From NCBI GenBank assembly GCA_029216955.1, contig JANAVB010015628.1, positions 141,001 through 205,000 on the forward strand: 64,000 nt of DNA. The letters are read 5' to 3'. This stretch comes from Iris pallida. Taxonomy: Eukaryota > Streptophyta > Magnoliopsida > Asparagales > Iridaceae. Of this stretch, positions 34,461-46,796 are shown piece after piece (the first letter of the stretch is position 1; the number at the start of each line of letters is the position of its first letter). Under the pieces are notes generated by a model, which was not told the origin of the DNA, did no database searches, and was given only the letters and a program-made list of their open reading frames with translations. Made by a program: the position numbers and the translations under genes.

Positions 34461-36284
34461 CAATCTATTGGCTCTTGGAGATTTGGTTTTAATTCTTTAA
34501 GCTTGGCTCTTCTATAAGCCCTTATATTGATATTTTATTAGATATTTTACGTCCATTTTATATCCTTACGCCTTTTGTCATGAACTTGATTTTACTTAAT
34601 ATGTTGGAATGACTATTGTACATGGCATAGTATGACAAGGAACTTGTATAACACGACAGTGACCCATAGTGGTGCACTCCTGACATGACCAACCTGACAT
34701 GATAGTGGCCCGTCGTGGCGCACTCCTGACTTGACATGACCTGATAACTTAGCTTGACTTGTCTTGACACCGTGGGTGGTTCTTTCTTGCTTGCTTGTTA
34801 AATCCACCTGTCCAGTCTCGCATCATGTCTAGGGCATGGATCCCTGAGTACCACGGTCAGGGATACATATTGAAATAAAATAAGGTTAATGATTAGAATA
34901 ATTCAGTAGCCATGAGAGATTTCCCCAGTTACAGGCGATCCCGTTATCCCGGCCACAATTGTTGGACTTGTAGCCTGCCGTCGAGTAGGGCACACTTCCA
35001 GCCCACTGTCATGTGGGGCACACCTAATAATTCTTGATAATTGCTTAATGAATCCTAATCGCCTGGATAACCTGGATTAGCTGCAGGGCTTGTGGCTGGT
35101 GGAACATCTCATTGCATCTTGCTAGTAACTAGGATTGTGATAACCCCAGTTAGTTAATGTAGAAAGCCGTAGGCAATGATTGGCCGTGATTGATTGGATG
35201 GAGTCTAGTCCAGTATAGTATTGTCTAGAAGTGATTGATTGCAAGATTGTGCCAGAATGATTGAACGATTGTCACTCCAGATTGTCACTATAATGATTGT
35301 CACTCCAGATTGTCACCATAATAATTGTACCCTATTGTCACTCTAGCACACTGTACTCTTTATTGTCACTTTTATTATTGTACTCCCTCATTTTCACCTT
35401 GATGATTGTCACCTTTAGCAATAAATGATCAGAGACTAAGTTCTGTTCAGGCGAAGGGTTACAATCTCGGTCCTTATTTGGTTTAAGGATTGTAACCTGG
35501 CTTCCGAAAAAGTACCTTCGTCTTCTCTTCATATATTGTCCAGCTATATTTTATTTATCATAATTCTCCTGTTGTCTTAACTATTTTCTCTGATTGGGAT
35601 AAGTGCATTGGTAGTGCACAAACCCCAATCTGTGTTACTTACTATTTTATTACCTGTTGAATGCTAATGATTTATTGGTTTTAGTCCTTAAGTGAAGCCT
35701 CCTTTGTGGCACTTGCTCTTTCTGGGGTCTGACCCAGCTGGTTTTGTATGGCCAGATACCGGAGCAGCACCAAAGGATCTCCCTGCTTTCCAGCCCGATG
35801 GTGGTCACCAGGCGTAACCAGGGCATCGAGTGGGTTTCTTTTGTTCTTCCACTGTAATATTGTAAATTATTCTTTTGAGGCGTTTAGCCGACGAGCAAGT
35901 GTTAGCTCGGTTGCAACTTTTACTTATTGTCTGCCTACGGGCTGTAACATGATTGACAAGCCCCGGGGGTTGATCATGTATGACTGAACTCTTGCTAGTC
36001 CTCACATTTTGTAACGACTAGCTTCATGATCATCTGGATATGTAATATTTGGGACGCCTTATATTTATGTATTTGATGCTCTGACATCTTGTGATTATTA
36101 CTAGTTGGTTGAGATTGAGACAATAGGCTATTTTATGACCTTAAGAGACTGATGGATTGTAGTAAAACCCTCACATATCTAGACAGTCGTGACCGTATAG
36201 CGGCGTGGATTCCACTCCATTATACGTAGCTGGCTATGTCTGCCCTCGCTCTCCAGTATTCTGGTTCTGGGGCGTGACAGTCGA

Positions 36285-36410
36285 CCACCCATCGCTACCT
36301 GGAAACAGTTTCAAATCTCCAGTTAGCGACGGACATTCCGTCAAAAATTAGTCGAAAACTGAAAATATTCGTCGCTAACCGGTCACTAGTCCGTCGCTAA
36401 CTGAGATTTT
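36285..36410. repeat. CACTA sub-terminal repeats, right of the solo LTR
   Basis: Continuation of the GCGACGGA/CCGTCGCTA block (for example TTAGCGACGGACATTCCGTC). Non-coding A/T-rich DNA with a repeated ACACCAATTATCCAA segment follows to about 36630. Confidence 0.75.
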
Positions 36411-36826
36411 TTTGAAAAAAAATTGCAGCACTTTTCCTGTTCACAAAAATATGCATAAACCAAACCAATATATAATGCACACCAATTATCCAACAATCAC
36501 ATAGACTAAATATATAATGCACACCAATTATCCAAGAATCACATAGACTAAATATGCACATACGAATTTAATGCACACCAATTATCCAAGAATCACATAG
36601 ACCAAACCAAATTAATATAAAATAGACATCAATTATCCTGAAGAGTAACCTAATATTCGTCATTATAATCCGATCATAGCACAAATAATCCAAAATTCCC
36701 ACAAATATTCCAAATTTTCTTAATTACAATATTTTAAGGAGGAGGAGGAGTTCGATTGCCCGGTGGTAGTAATCCCTGCTGCGACCGACGAATATACTCC
36801 TCCACTAGGTACGGCGGTAAGTCGTC

Positions 36827-37965
36827 TTAGACACTGCTCGGAAGTCGGCGTAGCTGCTCTGGCGACATGAGATCCAAGAGTGCCGTCACAGTTAGAGGTG
36901 GTACCAGAGGGGCAGCAGGATTGAGAGAAAGATGACCCACGGAAGAAGGATCGACACCAGCAGTCGACGGACTGGCACCAGTAGAAGACGGACCGACACC
37001 AGCAGCAGCAGACGGAGGCAGAAAGTACGTGGCAAATTGCTCCTGCAAGGACGACAACGCCTCGTGCAGCTGCGTAAGCTGTGACCTAACATCATCATCT
37101 GCCGGGGCCACGGGAGGAGGCGATGTCGGTGGAAATATCTGCGTCGCCATGTGCAACGGCCCTAGGGAGCCGACTCCGTACAGGATCCCTTTCTTAAAGC
37201 CGCCGACGGTATCTACGAACAAGTCGTTGCGAGCGGCCAAAGAAGAGGGCGTCCGGGCGGGCGTCGTTTCACCGACATCCTCAGTGTCAGTTAACTGAAC
37301 CCGACTAAGGACCTCACGATACACAGCCTATCAAATGAATGTGTTTATATTATAAGATTTACCTAAGTTGTAATCTAAATCCTATGTTTCACTAAGTTAA
37401 GTGTGAATCCTAAGTTTACCTAAGTTATAATCCGAATACTTTTAATTCTAACGTAAATCTCATAAACATAAGTACTTACATCAGTCTTCTTGGCCCTCTC
37501 GTCGACGAAGCTTCCGTCCTTCCGTCTTTTGTGCGTATGCTGGAACACGTCGTGCATGGTGACCGATTCTGGCGCCCTTCCCTCCTTCACCGCCCGTTGG
37601 GCTTGTATTCAAAATTTCTGTAGAACTTAATTAACTCCGTATATTAATAATACCAAATTCGATAGTGAAATGAATTTACGGTATCTCACCAGATCTGCAA
37701 GCGTCGTTGCGTGGGGCCTTGATCCCCCCGTATGAAGTCCCGCGGCCTGTCGGTTCGCCTTCGCCTTCTCCGATTTATCCTTGTACGCAGAACTATTCAT
37801 CATACCTAAGAGATCCTCATAATACTCCTGTCGGATCCAATTCGGCCTCGTATGCCCCATTTTTAGGTCATGAATCATATCTCGTATCTTCTTCGAGGCA
37901 GCGCTTCTGTAGGTCCTGCAGATCGCGTCCTCGCGATGGGGGGCCACCAGTACGTCGTCTAACAT
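36827..37965 (-). pseudogene. CACTA transposase (Ptta/En/Spm type), C-terminal fragment
   Basis: Three minus-strand blocks look like exons. Block 1 (37965-37690): CRTYRSAASKKIRDMIHD, RPNWIRQEYYEDLL, then KSEKAKANRQAAGLHTGGS, the most diagnostic segment of the plant transposase family. Block 2 (about 37601-37480): ESVTMHDVFQHTHKRRKDGS and VDERAKK, ending at a GTAAGT donor. Block 3 (37329-36827): after a TTTGATAG acceptor, VYREVLSRV, then FKKGILYGVGSLG and a proline-rich tail. Joining block 1 to block 2 is not phase-perfect, so decay or another splice site is likely. Upstream exons and the TNP2-type domain are absent, cut at 38043. Confidence 0.8.
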
Positions 37966-38043
37966 AGAAATTCAATTATCATGTAATTTAAAAAATAGTT
38001 GATTAAAGAGTAACTAATAATTAACAAGAAGATATAGATATAT

Positions 38044-38141
38044 TGTCACGACCCGCACCCGCTATAAGGGCACGTGCACGTGACAACGCCCAGCCCTCAC
38101 CGTAAAAACGGCGTGGAACGCTGTAGGTTTTCTACTCTAAA

Positions 38142-38209
<68 letters not shown>

Positions 38210-39898
38210 AAACCTGTCGAGAATATGGTCAACTCCGAACGGAGGACAAGCAATGAATATATATGAGTGCTCATTCACAACTCTAAGATGATAAAGTAAA
38301 GACTGAAAGATAAGACAACAAGACGATAAAATAATAACCTGTCAAGTCCAAACACCAAATAATATACAAGCCCAAGTCTCTAATACAATCCATAATAATA
38401 ACAGTCTCAAAAGTAGCTGGAGACAAGGTTCAGTATAAAAGACCTACTCTAACTAAGCAATAGGTAAGGTCTCGCCAGGCGGAGCTAAGCCCTGCTGGAC
38501 CAAAGTCTCCAGGTCTAGGCCCACTACGTCATCCGGACCGTAGTAGGTACAGTAATCCCCCTCGTCAGCATCTGTAATATTTTTAACATATCCTGTCAGG
38601 ATGGAACGAGTACAATCTACTAACAACAGTTCACAAGATATGACAAAAGCTATAAGACTGTAAATAGAGAGTATATACAAGAAAATTATGGAATGTACAT
38701 GTGAGTATCATGGCAAGGTAAGCTATAAAACTAGAGCTAGAACAAGGCAAGTAAACTGATTATGGCATGTACAAGAATCAAGAATTATATATCTAGGTGT
38801 GTGAGTACTAGCTACAACATGTGGCCGGATTGGGTCTGCACAAGGTTATGATCTAGCCAATCATACGTATGGTGTAGGATTAGCATTCACAAGGTTCACA
38901 ATATATACAAGGCGGGTATGACCACATATCTACACTAGTACTTCCCGTCCCCGACTGGTAGAGTGGATCCAAGCAAGACATGTTACGACACAGGATTCTA
39001 CGAGAAGGGGGCAAGTCTCTTCGAGAATCGGTGTCCATATACTGCACAAGAACTACAAGGGGGCTTGCACAAGATATACCAAGATAACGAGGAATAACAT
39101 CTCATGTCGGAATCCATGAATACCAATCCGTGTGACCAATGTGTCGAGAACAAGCATATCTACACTAATTACATGAATTATAACAATCATCGTAAATTGG
39201 AAAAGTGTCAGAGAATGTACTCGCCTGTAAAATGGTATGATATGTCTACTGGAGCAAATGCAGCGTCTCGAGGATCTATAGAGAACAAGACGTATCAATA
39301 CTATGCTTAGAAAATAAAGTCAAGACAATTTAAATCCTATTTAGTCATTCTAGGTCAAGACTCGTCAAACTAGACTGTACGAGGTCAATCTAAGTCATTT
39401 TAGGTCTAGCTAGGTCATATTGGGTCAATGCAAGTCAAACAGAATTAATCTAGGTCAATTTGAGTCAACAGTTGACTTTTGGTCAACCGGTCAACTCTGG
39501 TCAACCATGGTCAACTCTAGGTCACTGGTGACTAACAGTTGACTTTTGGTCAACTGCACAAGTCTAATGGAATTTAGAACTAAATTGGGCAAAGTGTTGA
39601 CCCATAGTTGACTTTTGGTCTGAAAAGTTAACCGTGGTCAACCGGGGTCAAGACTAGGTCTAGGCGACTATTTCTAACTATTACCAACCTCTACAACCCA
39701 TATCCAAGTCCATCTTGGACTTCGAAACTCATATCTTGGCCGTAGGCCAATTTCCTATTTTACCTTTTCTAAGGTAAAATTCTAGCCTGGGTGGAAACCT
39801 AGTTAGCCTACCTACGCTTGTTATTTTGACCCGATCTCCCCAGGGTAGTATGATACTAGCCTATACATATATTACCTACCAAAATACCTAGGTAACGT
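38044..39898 (-). repeat. Outer element 3' LTR, first segment
   Basis: Plus strand TGTCACGACCCGCACCCG to AACGT. It aligns with 54518-56163; the 5' LTR lacks about 190 bases present here near 39570-39745. Contains a (TA)n run at 38143-38208 and a dense TTGAC[C/T] cluster at 39350-39660. Confidence 0.95.
39350..39660 (-). promoter_or_regulatory. Dense W-box-like cluster in the outer LTR
   Basis: About 17 TTGAC[C/T] hexamers by hand count on either strand, including GGTCAACCGGTCAACTC and paired AGTTGACTTTTGGTCAAC. A copy is at 55795-55995 and a related one at 1840-1997. WRKY factors bind TTGAC[C/T]; stress-responsive expression is only inferred. Confidence 0.45.
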
Positions 39899-41631
39899 TG
39901 TCACGCCCCAGTACCGAAATACGGAGACAGACTAGGCCAGCTACTCCATATGAGGTACGTAACATCATACGGCGATCGTGGCTGTCGAGAGACTAGGGTG
40001 TACATGCTACAATCAAGTCTCCTATGGTCCTACAGAGTTCTATGTCTCAATCAATCAAGTCACATCAGCAATTAAATGAACATTAAAGATAAAGCAGTAA
40101 GGCGTCCCCGACGCTTCATCAAAATGGTCATGAGAGACTAGCTTTATAATTTAGCTATCTCAGAGAGTCAGAAGTACAAAATTATACACAGCTGCAGTCT
40201 GTTTAATTACAATTATGTACTGACACCAAAATATCGAGTAATTTGGCTAACAGGTGCCGGTGGCTAAACGTCGCAAAAGTATAAGCAGGAGTGGTGGAGA
40301 AGAAACCCACTCGAGTCCCCGAACCGCCATGCTCCTAGTATGCACCATGGATGTCAGGGAGGAAGATCGTGTCCTCTGGCTCTGCTACGAGATCTGGCCA
40401 AACAAAACCAGCGGGGTCAGCCCCGAATAGCAAGTACCGCCAAAGGGGCACAAGAGTTAAGATTAAAAACCCAGTTAATAGAATGATTGATAATAGTAAT
40501 ACTTATGCTACTATTATAGGGTAGCGCAACCTCTTCGAACCCATATGGCACCCTTACAACCAAACAAGGACAAAAGGTGCCACATGGAGTCGGGACGTGT
40601 CGTACTCTATAACATTCACATAAGTTAAAAGGTATAAACAATAAAATCTCCTGATCGTGACTTCGGTCGATAGCCTATCGCAGCACAATAACCAACCCAA
40701 CAATCAAACAAGAACATGGGTTGGATCATGCACCATGATAGACCATGTTCCTCAGTCATTCACAGAAGTAGCACTTCACAACCAGAATATGTCTTCCGTT
40801 CATAACTTCGGTCCACAGCCTATCATTGTACGATAACCAACCCAACAATCAAACAAGAACATGGGTTGGATCACGTACCATGACAGTCCGCTTCCCTCAG
40901 CTATTCACGGAAGGTAATAGGATACAAGCAAGTCGTTTTCACGGCCAATCAAGTCTACGAGTTTCTAGTGGGACGAGGTTATCCTCGCGTCATGTTATTA
41001 GAAAATCCTCAGATCGTATCTTTCCAGCAAGGCTAGCCCACCCAGGGGTTCGCGTAGACAGGTGTTATTGAGCACAGGTCGCTCGTAAGGCCACCTTGCC
41101 AAAACATATATTATATAGCAAAAATTAATCGGATACAGTCATCCACTCGTTGCAGATGACACAGTATCCGTGGAGACCAGCCGGCGCGTCAAGACAATAT
41201 CTCAAGGCGGCTGGTGTAACACGATCTCGGGATTCTGCCCTCCCCATGCATCTAGTATATTTAGTTGCCTAGTTTAACCCTAGGTAAAATCTTGGACTCA
41301 CATGTTGTGGCCTGCATGATTATCCTCCTAAAGTCGTACTTTAGTACGAGTACCCCAAAGAGGATCCATGTCAATAAGTATGTCAACATGTGCTACCCTC
41401 CTTAGTGTAATACATCATTGCAAATACGCCACGTGGAGTTACGAGTCATTTGTCGAGCATGAACAAGAACTGGGACATTCAGGTACATGTATCAGGTAGG
41501 AACTCTTTGTTCTCCGGGGTCACATTAGTGCTCATATCATGCTCGGGACAAAAGGCGTAAGGATATAAAATGGTCATATAATATCTGATAAAATATCAAA
41601 GGCGTACGCACAAAAGCACGCACGCTCAAGG

Positions 41632-42004
41632 GGTGAAAAGTCACGCAGGCTCACTCAAGGCAGCGTGCGTGAAAAGTCACGCAGGCTCAAGGAGAGAGCT
41701 GCGTGAAAAGTCACGCAGACTCAAGGAGAGAGCTGCGTGAAAAGTCACGCAGGCTCAAGGAGAGAGCTGCGTGAAAAGTCACGCAGACTCAACGAGAGAG
41801 CTGCGTGAAAAGTCACGCAGACTCACTCAAGACAGCGTGCGTGAAAAGTCACACAGACTCACGTGGAGGGCTGCGTGAAAAGTCACGCAGACTCAAGGAG
41901 AGAGCTGTGTGAAAAGTCACGCAGACTCACGGGGAGAGCTGCGTGAAAAGTCACGCAGACTCAAGAAGAGAGATGCGTGAAAAGTCACGCAGACTCACGG
42001 GGAG
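41632..42004 (-). repeat. Hairpin tandem array, 11 copies, 34-base period (3' LTR)
   Basis: The core CTGCGTGAAAAGTCACGCAG is a perfect 8-base-pair hairpin with loop AAAG, followed by ACTCAAGGAGAGAG-type spacers. It lies about 460 bases downstream of the TATA-like box, so it would be in the transcript leader. Confidence 0.95.
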
Positions 42005-42385
42005 AGACACGCTTCCAACAGGAAGCGTGCTCAAACAGGAGCACACTGCTCACTGTCTTCTCCAAACAGCAAGAACACCATGGCTGAACCCAAGCTTCAA
42101 AACATCATAACTTGGCCATCCAAACTCCAAATCCAGATTTCCAAGGTTCCAACTTGGGTGAAACTGAATGCTCTTCCACATGGAAGCATCAAAAACCCAT
42201 AAAATCCAACTAAAGGAGATCAAACCATGCAAAATCCGAAAATGATTAAAACTTAGATCTACAAAAATCAAAGCTTCAAAATGGAAATTTCCAAGTTCTA
42301 AACTAGTATAGATTGAGGAGAAGAACATGTTTTGGCAAATAGTTTTATAAGAAATCATTGACAAAATTATTGATCCATCTCTTGA

Positions 42386-42401
42386 GCAAGTTGGTACTTG
42401 C
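42386..42401 (-). other. Conserved stem-loop near the predicted transcript start (3' LTR)
   Basis: The minus strand reads GCAAGTACCAACTTGC, a 6-base-pair stem, about 60 bases after the TATA-like box. Same position and stem as at 33754 and 57313. Confidence 0.5.
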
Positions 42402-42726
42402 CTTGGTTGGTGGAGGACGTAAATGAGAGGAAATAAATGAGAGGAGAGAGAATGAGATGAGTTATATATATAAAGATCTTGGACCCATGGGTTCATGATG
42501 AACCAAAGGGTTCATGATGAACCGTTGGTGAACCAAGAATAGGTTACCCAAATGAGCCAAAACTGTAGACCCAAATGCCGAAAATAAATTAGGAAATAAT
42601 ATTTTATCGAATATTTTTGGGAAATACATGAAGAGATACTGCATAATAAATATCGTATAAATACAAGGTAAATACAATTTATCGGTTTACGTATTAAAAT
42701 ACGTATTCCAGGATTGGGGAGTGACA

Positions 42727-42918
42727 TCTCTACCCTTCTTAGAAAAATTTCGTCCTCGGAATTCCAGCCAAGATAGGATAGTGAAATCAGGGCAAGTAAG
42801 GCACAATCATATACAAGTTAACTATCATAGCGGTTATTATCATACATCACAAAGTGCAAAAACAAGCAGGTGCAGATAAGCATGGAATCGTGTCAATAAG
42901 GTGCAAAAATATACCTTA
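42727..42918 (-). other. Chromovirus 3' untranslated region and polypurine tract
   Basis: The minus strand carries CCGAGGACGAAATTTTTCTA and then AAGAAGGGTAGAGA next to the LTR (42727-42740), the usual chromovirus arrangement. Confidence 0.75.
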
Positions 42919-44486
42919 TTAGTCAAACAAATACGGATACCGAGATCTGATCTCGTCCTCGCGCTCCCAGGTTGACTCTTCCGAAGAGTGATGGTTCCAA
43001 GAAACACGGACAAGGCTTATCGTCCGATTCTTGAGTACCTTCTCTCGCCGGTCCAAAATAGACACGGGTTATTCCTCGTAAGTTAGGTCGGTACCAATGA
43101 CTAACTCAGAATGATCGAGGACATGACTCGGATCCGGGACATACCCACGTAATTGGGACACATGAAACACATCATGTATTCCAGTCAACGAAGGCGGAAG
43201 GGCAAGTCGATAAGCCACATCACCTACCCGAACGAGAATCTTAAAAGGACCAACGTATCTTGGACTAAGCTTTCCCCGGGTTCCAAATCTGATGATACCC
43301 CGAGTAGGCAAAATCTGCAGAAACACTTGGTCGCCAACTCTAAACTCTAGAGGCCTATGATGCTGATCTGCCCAATGACGATGTCGGTCCTGTGCAACTC
43401 GAAGGCGCTCTCTGACCAACTTAACTATCTCCACAGTCTGTGTTATCATCTCTGGTCCCAACAACTTCTGTTCTCCGACGTCGTCCCATGTCAAAGGGGA
43501 CCTGCACTTCCTTTCGTACAATGCTTCGAACAGGGCCATCTGAATGCTAGCTTGATAGCTGTTGTTATAGGAGAACTCCACTAGATGAAGGAGATCCTCC
43601 CAAGATCCGCCAAAATCCAAGGTACACGCCCGGAGCATATCTTCTAATGTCTGAATGGTTCTTTCTGATTGCCCGTCAGTTTGTGGATGATAAGTAGTAC
43701 TGAATCTTAACTTGGTTCCCAAACTTTGGTGTAAGCTCCGCCAAAAATGGGAAGTAAACCGCGTATCCCGATCTGATACTATACTAACTGGAACACCGTG
43801 CTGCCTTACTATCTGCTTCATGTACATTTCTGCTAACTGCTCAATAGTCTGTCCAACTCGGAAGGGAAGGAAATGAGCGACCTTCGTGAGTCGATCTACT
43901 ATTACCCAGACTGCATTCTTACCAGTCGGGGATCTAGGTAAACCGGTCACAAAATCCATCGTGATGTGCTTCCATTTCCATTCTGTGATAGGAAGCGGCT
44001 GTAGCAACCCTGCTGGTCTCTGCTGCTCGGCTTTCACCTGCTGACATACCAGACACTTGGATACAAATCTTGCTATCTCTCTTTTCATGCCATTCCACCA
44101 AAAGTACTGCCTGATATCTCGATACATCTTCGTTCCTCCTGGGTGAATGGAGTAAATAGAACTATGAGCTTCGGATATAACTTCTTGCCGAAGGTCTCCA
44201 CTCGGTACACAGAGTCTGTTTCCAAACCTGAGCGTACCATCTTCATGAATTACTAACTCCTTCCTACGGCCTGATTCACACTCCGACCGCAACTTCTGAA
44301 TCTGTGGATCTCCTGCTTGTGCTGCCCTTATCCTCTCTACTAAGGTTGACTGAATCTGCATACTGGTCATTCTTCCTATATCCCTTGGCAAAACTACTTC
44401 GATTCCCATACTCTGAAGGTCTTCTAAAATATGCTTCTGTGAGGTCAAGATAAAGGCACTGTCTCTCCTACTCAGTGCATCTGCAA
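42919..44486 (-). pseudogene. Chromovirus integrase and chromodomain-like tail
   Basis: Integrase region 44448-43069: zinc site ([19 protein letters not shown], then [11 protein letters not shown]), Asp in TMDFVTGLP, Asp in VSDRDTRFTS, Glu in QSERTIQTLEDM, the FSYNNSYQASIQMALFEALY segment and a GPFKILVRVG C-terminal motif. A TAA at 43069 precedes an in-frame tail that reads VSILDRREKVLKNRTISLV and then EESTWEREDEIRSRYP, ending with LFD and a stop at 42919. That tail matches the chromodomain-like module of Tekay/Del elements, which targets insertion to heterochromatin. A frameshift at about 44487 separates this part from RT/RNase H. Confidence 0.92.
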
Positions 44487-45806
44487 CTATATTGCCTTGC
44501 CTGGATGATACTGAAGATCTAAGTTAAAATCCTTCAGTAGTTCTAACCATCTTCTTTGCCTCATGTTCAAATCTTGCTGCGTGAATACGTATTTCAAACT
44601 CTTATGATCAGTATAGATCTCTACCCGATCTCCGTATAAATAATGCCTCCACAACTTAAGTGAAAATACCACAGCCGCTAACTCCAAATCGTGAGTCGAG
44701 TAATTCTTCTCATGGTCTCGAAGCTGTCGAGACGTATATGCTATCACCTTTCCGTGCTGCATCAATACACATCCAAGACCCTTCCCAGATGCGTCACAAT
44801 ATACTGTAAAGCCTCCCGCTCCTACTGGAAGCGTCAAGATCGGGGCTGAGATCAATCTCTTCTTCAATTCTTTAAATGATGCCTGACAGCTAGCTGACCA
44901 AACAAACTCTACGTCCTTGTGCGTCAAACGCGTTAAGGGCGCAGAGATCTTGGCAAAGTCTGCCACGAACCTTCTGTAGTAACCAGCTAATCCTAAGAAA
45001 CTTCGCACTTCTGCAACCGTTCTCGGGACTGGCCAATGCTCTACGGCCTCAATCTTCTTCGGATCCACTGACACTCCTGCCCCAGAAATTATATACCCTA
45101 GGAACGAAATGTGATCTAACCAGAATTCACACTTGTCGAGCTTCGCATAAAGTTGATGCTCCCTCAATGTCTGCAAGACAGTCCTAAGATGTCTCTCATG
45201 CTTCTCTTCACTGCTGGAGTAGACAAGAATGTCATCTATGAACACCACCACAAATTTATCCAAATACGGCAGAAAGATGCGGTTCATTAAATCCATGAAT
45301 ACTGCGAGGGCGTTGGTTAGTCCAAAGGGCATTACTAAAAACTCATAATGCCCATATCTAGATCTGAATGCTGTCTTCGGTATGTCTTGCTCCCGGACTC
45401 CTACTTGATAGTATCCTGACCGAAGATCGATCTTGGAAAAGATGCTGGCCTTGCTCAACTGGTCAAACAGGTCATAAATCCTTGGTAGTGGGTACTTATT
45501 CTTCACTGTTACTGCATTCAGCTTACGGTAGTCGATGCACATCCTCGTCGACCCATCCTTCTTGGGAACTAGAATCACTGGCACGGTCCAGGGCAATTTA
45601 CTGTCTCGGATGAATCCCTTAGACTTCAACTCTTCTTCATGCTGATACAACTTATCATGTTCTGTCGGTGACATTCTGTAAACTCTGTCTGCAATAGGCC
45701 TCGTTCCAGGGTTCAACTCAATGCTAAATTCTACCTCTCTGACTGGAGGTATCCCTGGGAGCTCATCAGGGAAGACGTCGAAAAAATCTTCGACCACTCT
45801 CGGAAT
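44487..45806 (-). pseudogene. Chromovirus reverse transcriptase and RNase H
   Basis: Frame 45797-44487. [75 protein letters not shown], catalytic [27 protein letters not shown] and [12 protein letters not shown]. RNase [53 protein letters not shown]. An in-frame TAG near 45807 divides it from the protease region. The frame ends at YHPGKA by a one-base shift, after which the RNase H end continues in the next frame. In other copies all parts belong to one polyprotein. Confidence 0.94.
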
Positions 45807-46796
45807 CTATTCTGGCTCTGACACTGCTGCTGAGATGACGCCTCCGGCCTGATTCTTCAAGGTTCGAGTAAAGATGAACTGTTCCATCCCAGGAACGCTG
45901 AATATGACCCTACCTCCTTTATAATCAATTGTCGCATGACTGTCTCTCAACCAGTCCATGCCAAGAACAACATCAAAATTCTCCATAGGAAATTCAATCA
46001 ATGATGCGGGCAGTAAATGCCCACACACCTCTACCGGACATAAAAAGCGCACTCTGCTAACTTCTACGAGCCCATTGCCGGTGAGCATATCCATCCTCTC
46101 CGGCAATGCCTCAAACTCTAATCCAATCCGTATAGCATATTGTGCAGAGATGAATGAATGAGTAGCGCCTGAATCAAATAATACTACAGCGGGAAATGAG
46201 GTGACGAGAATTTTACCTGCCACCACGTCGCTAGACGCTAGAGCCTCTCCCAAGGACAATGTGAGAGCCTGGCCCCGCGGAGCCCCTTGTTGCGGCCTTC
46301 CTCGACCATGCTGTTGTTGCCTCTGAGGGCCTTCGGCTTCCTGTGCCTGGCGGAACATCTGTGCCTGCGTTGGTAGACGCTGGGCTAGGGGACTTACTGC
46401 TAATACTGGCCCTCCACTCGGGGTTACCACCGGAGCTGGCAATACTGGAAACTGCTGAGCTGGCCCTCCTAGCCTCTGCATTACAGGACAAGTGGAGATA
46501 CGGTGGTCTGAACTACCACACCTCAAGCATAAGCCGTTCGCTGACCGACACACCTCCCTCGTGTGCCCTGCCTTTCTACAGAATGTACAACCCTGGGGTG
46601 CTCCCTTACGCTGTTGTTGGTTTCTCGGCTGCTGATGCCAAACTAGCGCTGTATTAGTTGACACGGCCGTCCTCCGCGGTGCTTCTGTATCATGAATACG
46701 TATACCGGGTGCTCGTACCGATGTTCGCTGTATTGCTTCTCCTCCAACCTGGGAATGAGATCTCTTCTGACCTCCTGCCCTCGATACCAACCTCTG
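45807..46796 (-). pseudogene. Chromovirus nucleocapsid and protease
   Basis: The frame after an in-frame TAG (46797-46799) carries two CCHC knuckles (CTFCRKAGHTREVC; CLRCGSSDHRISTC), a glutamine-rich spacer and the aspartic protease (VVLFDSGATHSFISAQYA, later [13 protein letters not shown]). It ends with SEPE and a TAG. It lines up with residues about 230-560 of element 4. Confidence 0.92.

Larger units (their letters stand above)
33361..36279 (+). mobile_element. Solo LTR of the element 4 family
   Basis: TGTAATGTCCCAAATTC to CTGGGGCGTGACA, flanked by a perfect GTCGA duplication (33356-33360 and 36280-36284). It aligns with 57004-59658 over most of its length, for example GATATTTTATTAGATATTTT at about 34530 and 58097. 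No internal region is left, which is the product of recombination between two LTRs. Confidence 0.92.
32846..38043 (-). mobile_element. CACTA-type (En/Spm-like) transposon, truncated and interrupted
   Basis: The left end CAATACCAAAATATG (32846) resembles a decayed CACTACnAGAAA terminus and cuts copia B. From 32867 to 33360, and again at 36285-36410, many inverted GCGACGGA...CCGTCGCTA motifs recur, as in CACTA sub-terminal regions. A Ptta/En/Spm transposase fragment lies at 36827-37965 on the minus strand. A solo LTR (33361-36279) is inserted. The right end is lost at 38043, where the outer LTR element is inserted; left flank TATAT. Confidence 0.8.
39899..42726 (-). repeat. Inner chromovirus 3' LTR
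   Basis: Minus strand TGTCACTCCCCAATCC to CTGGGGCGTGACA, 2828 bases. Compared with the 5' LTR it has an extra stretch of about 150 bases at 40680-40840 (a local duplication of ACCAACCCAACAATCAAAC) but three fewer hairpin repeats. A TATA-like box (minus strand TTTATATATATAA) is at 42462-42473. Confidence 0.95.

Noticed and set aside
41632..42004. CRISPR array suggested by regular 34-base repeats
   Set aside because: The spacers are near-identical (ACTCAAGGAGAGAG), there are no cas genes, and the array lies in a plant LTR in two copies. It is a tandem repeat of hairpins.
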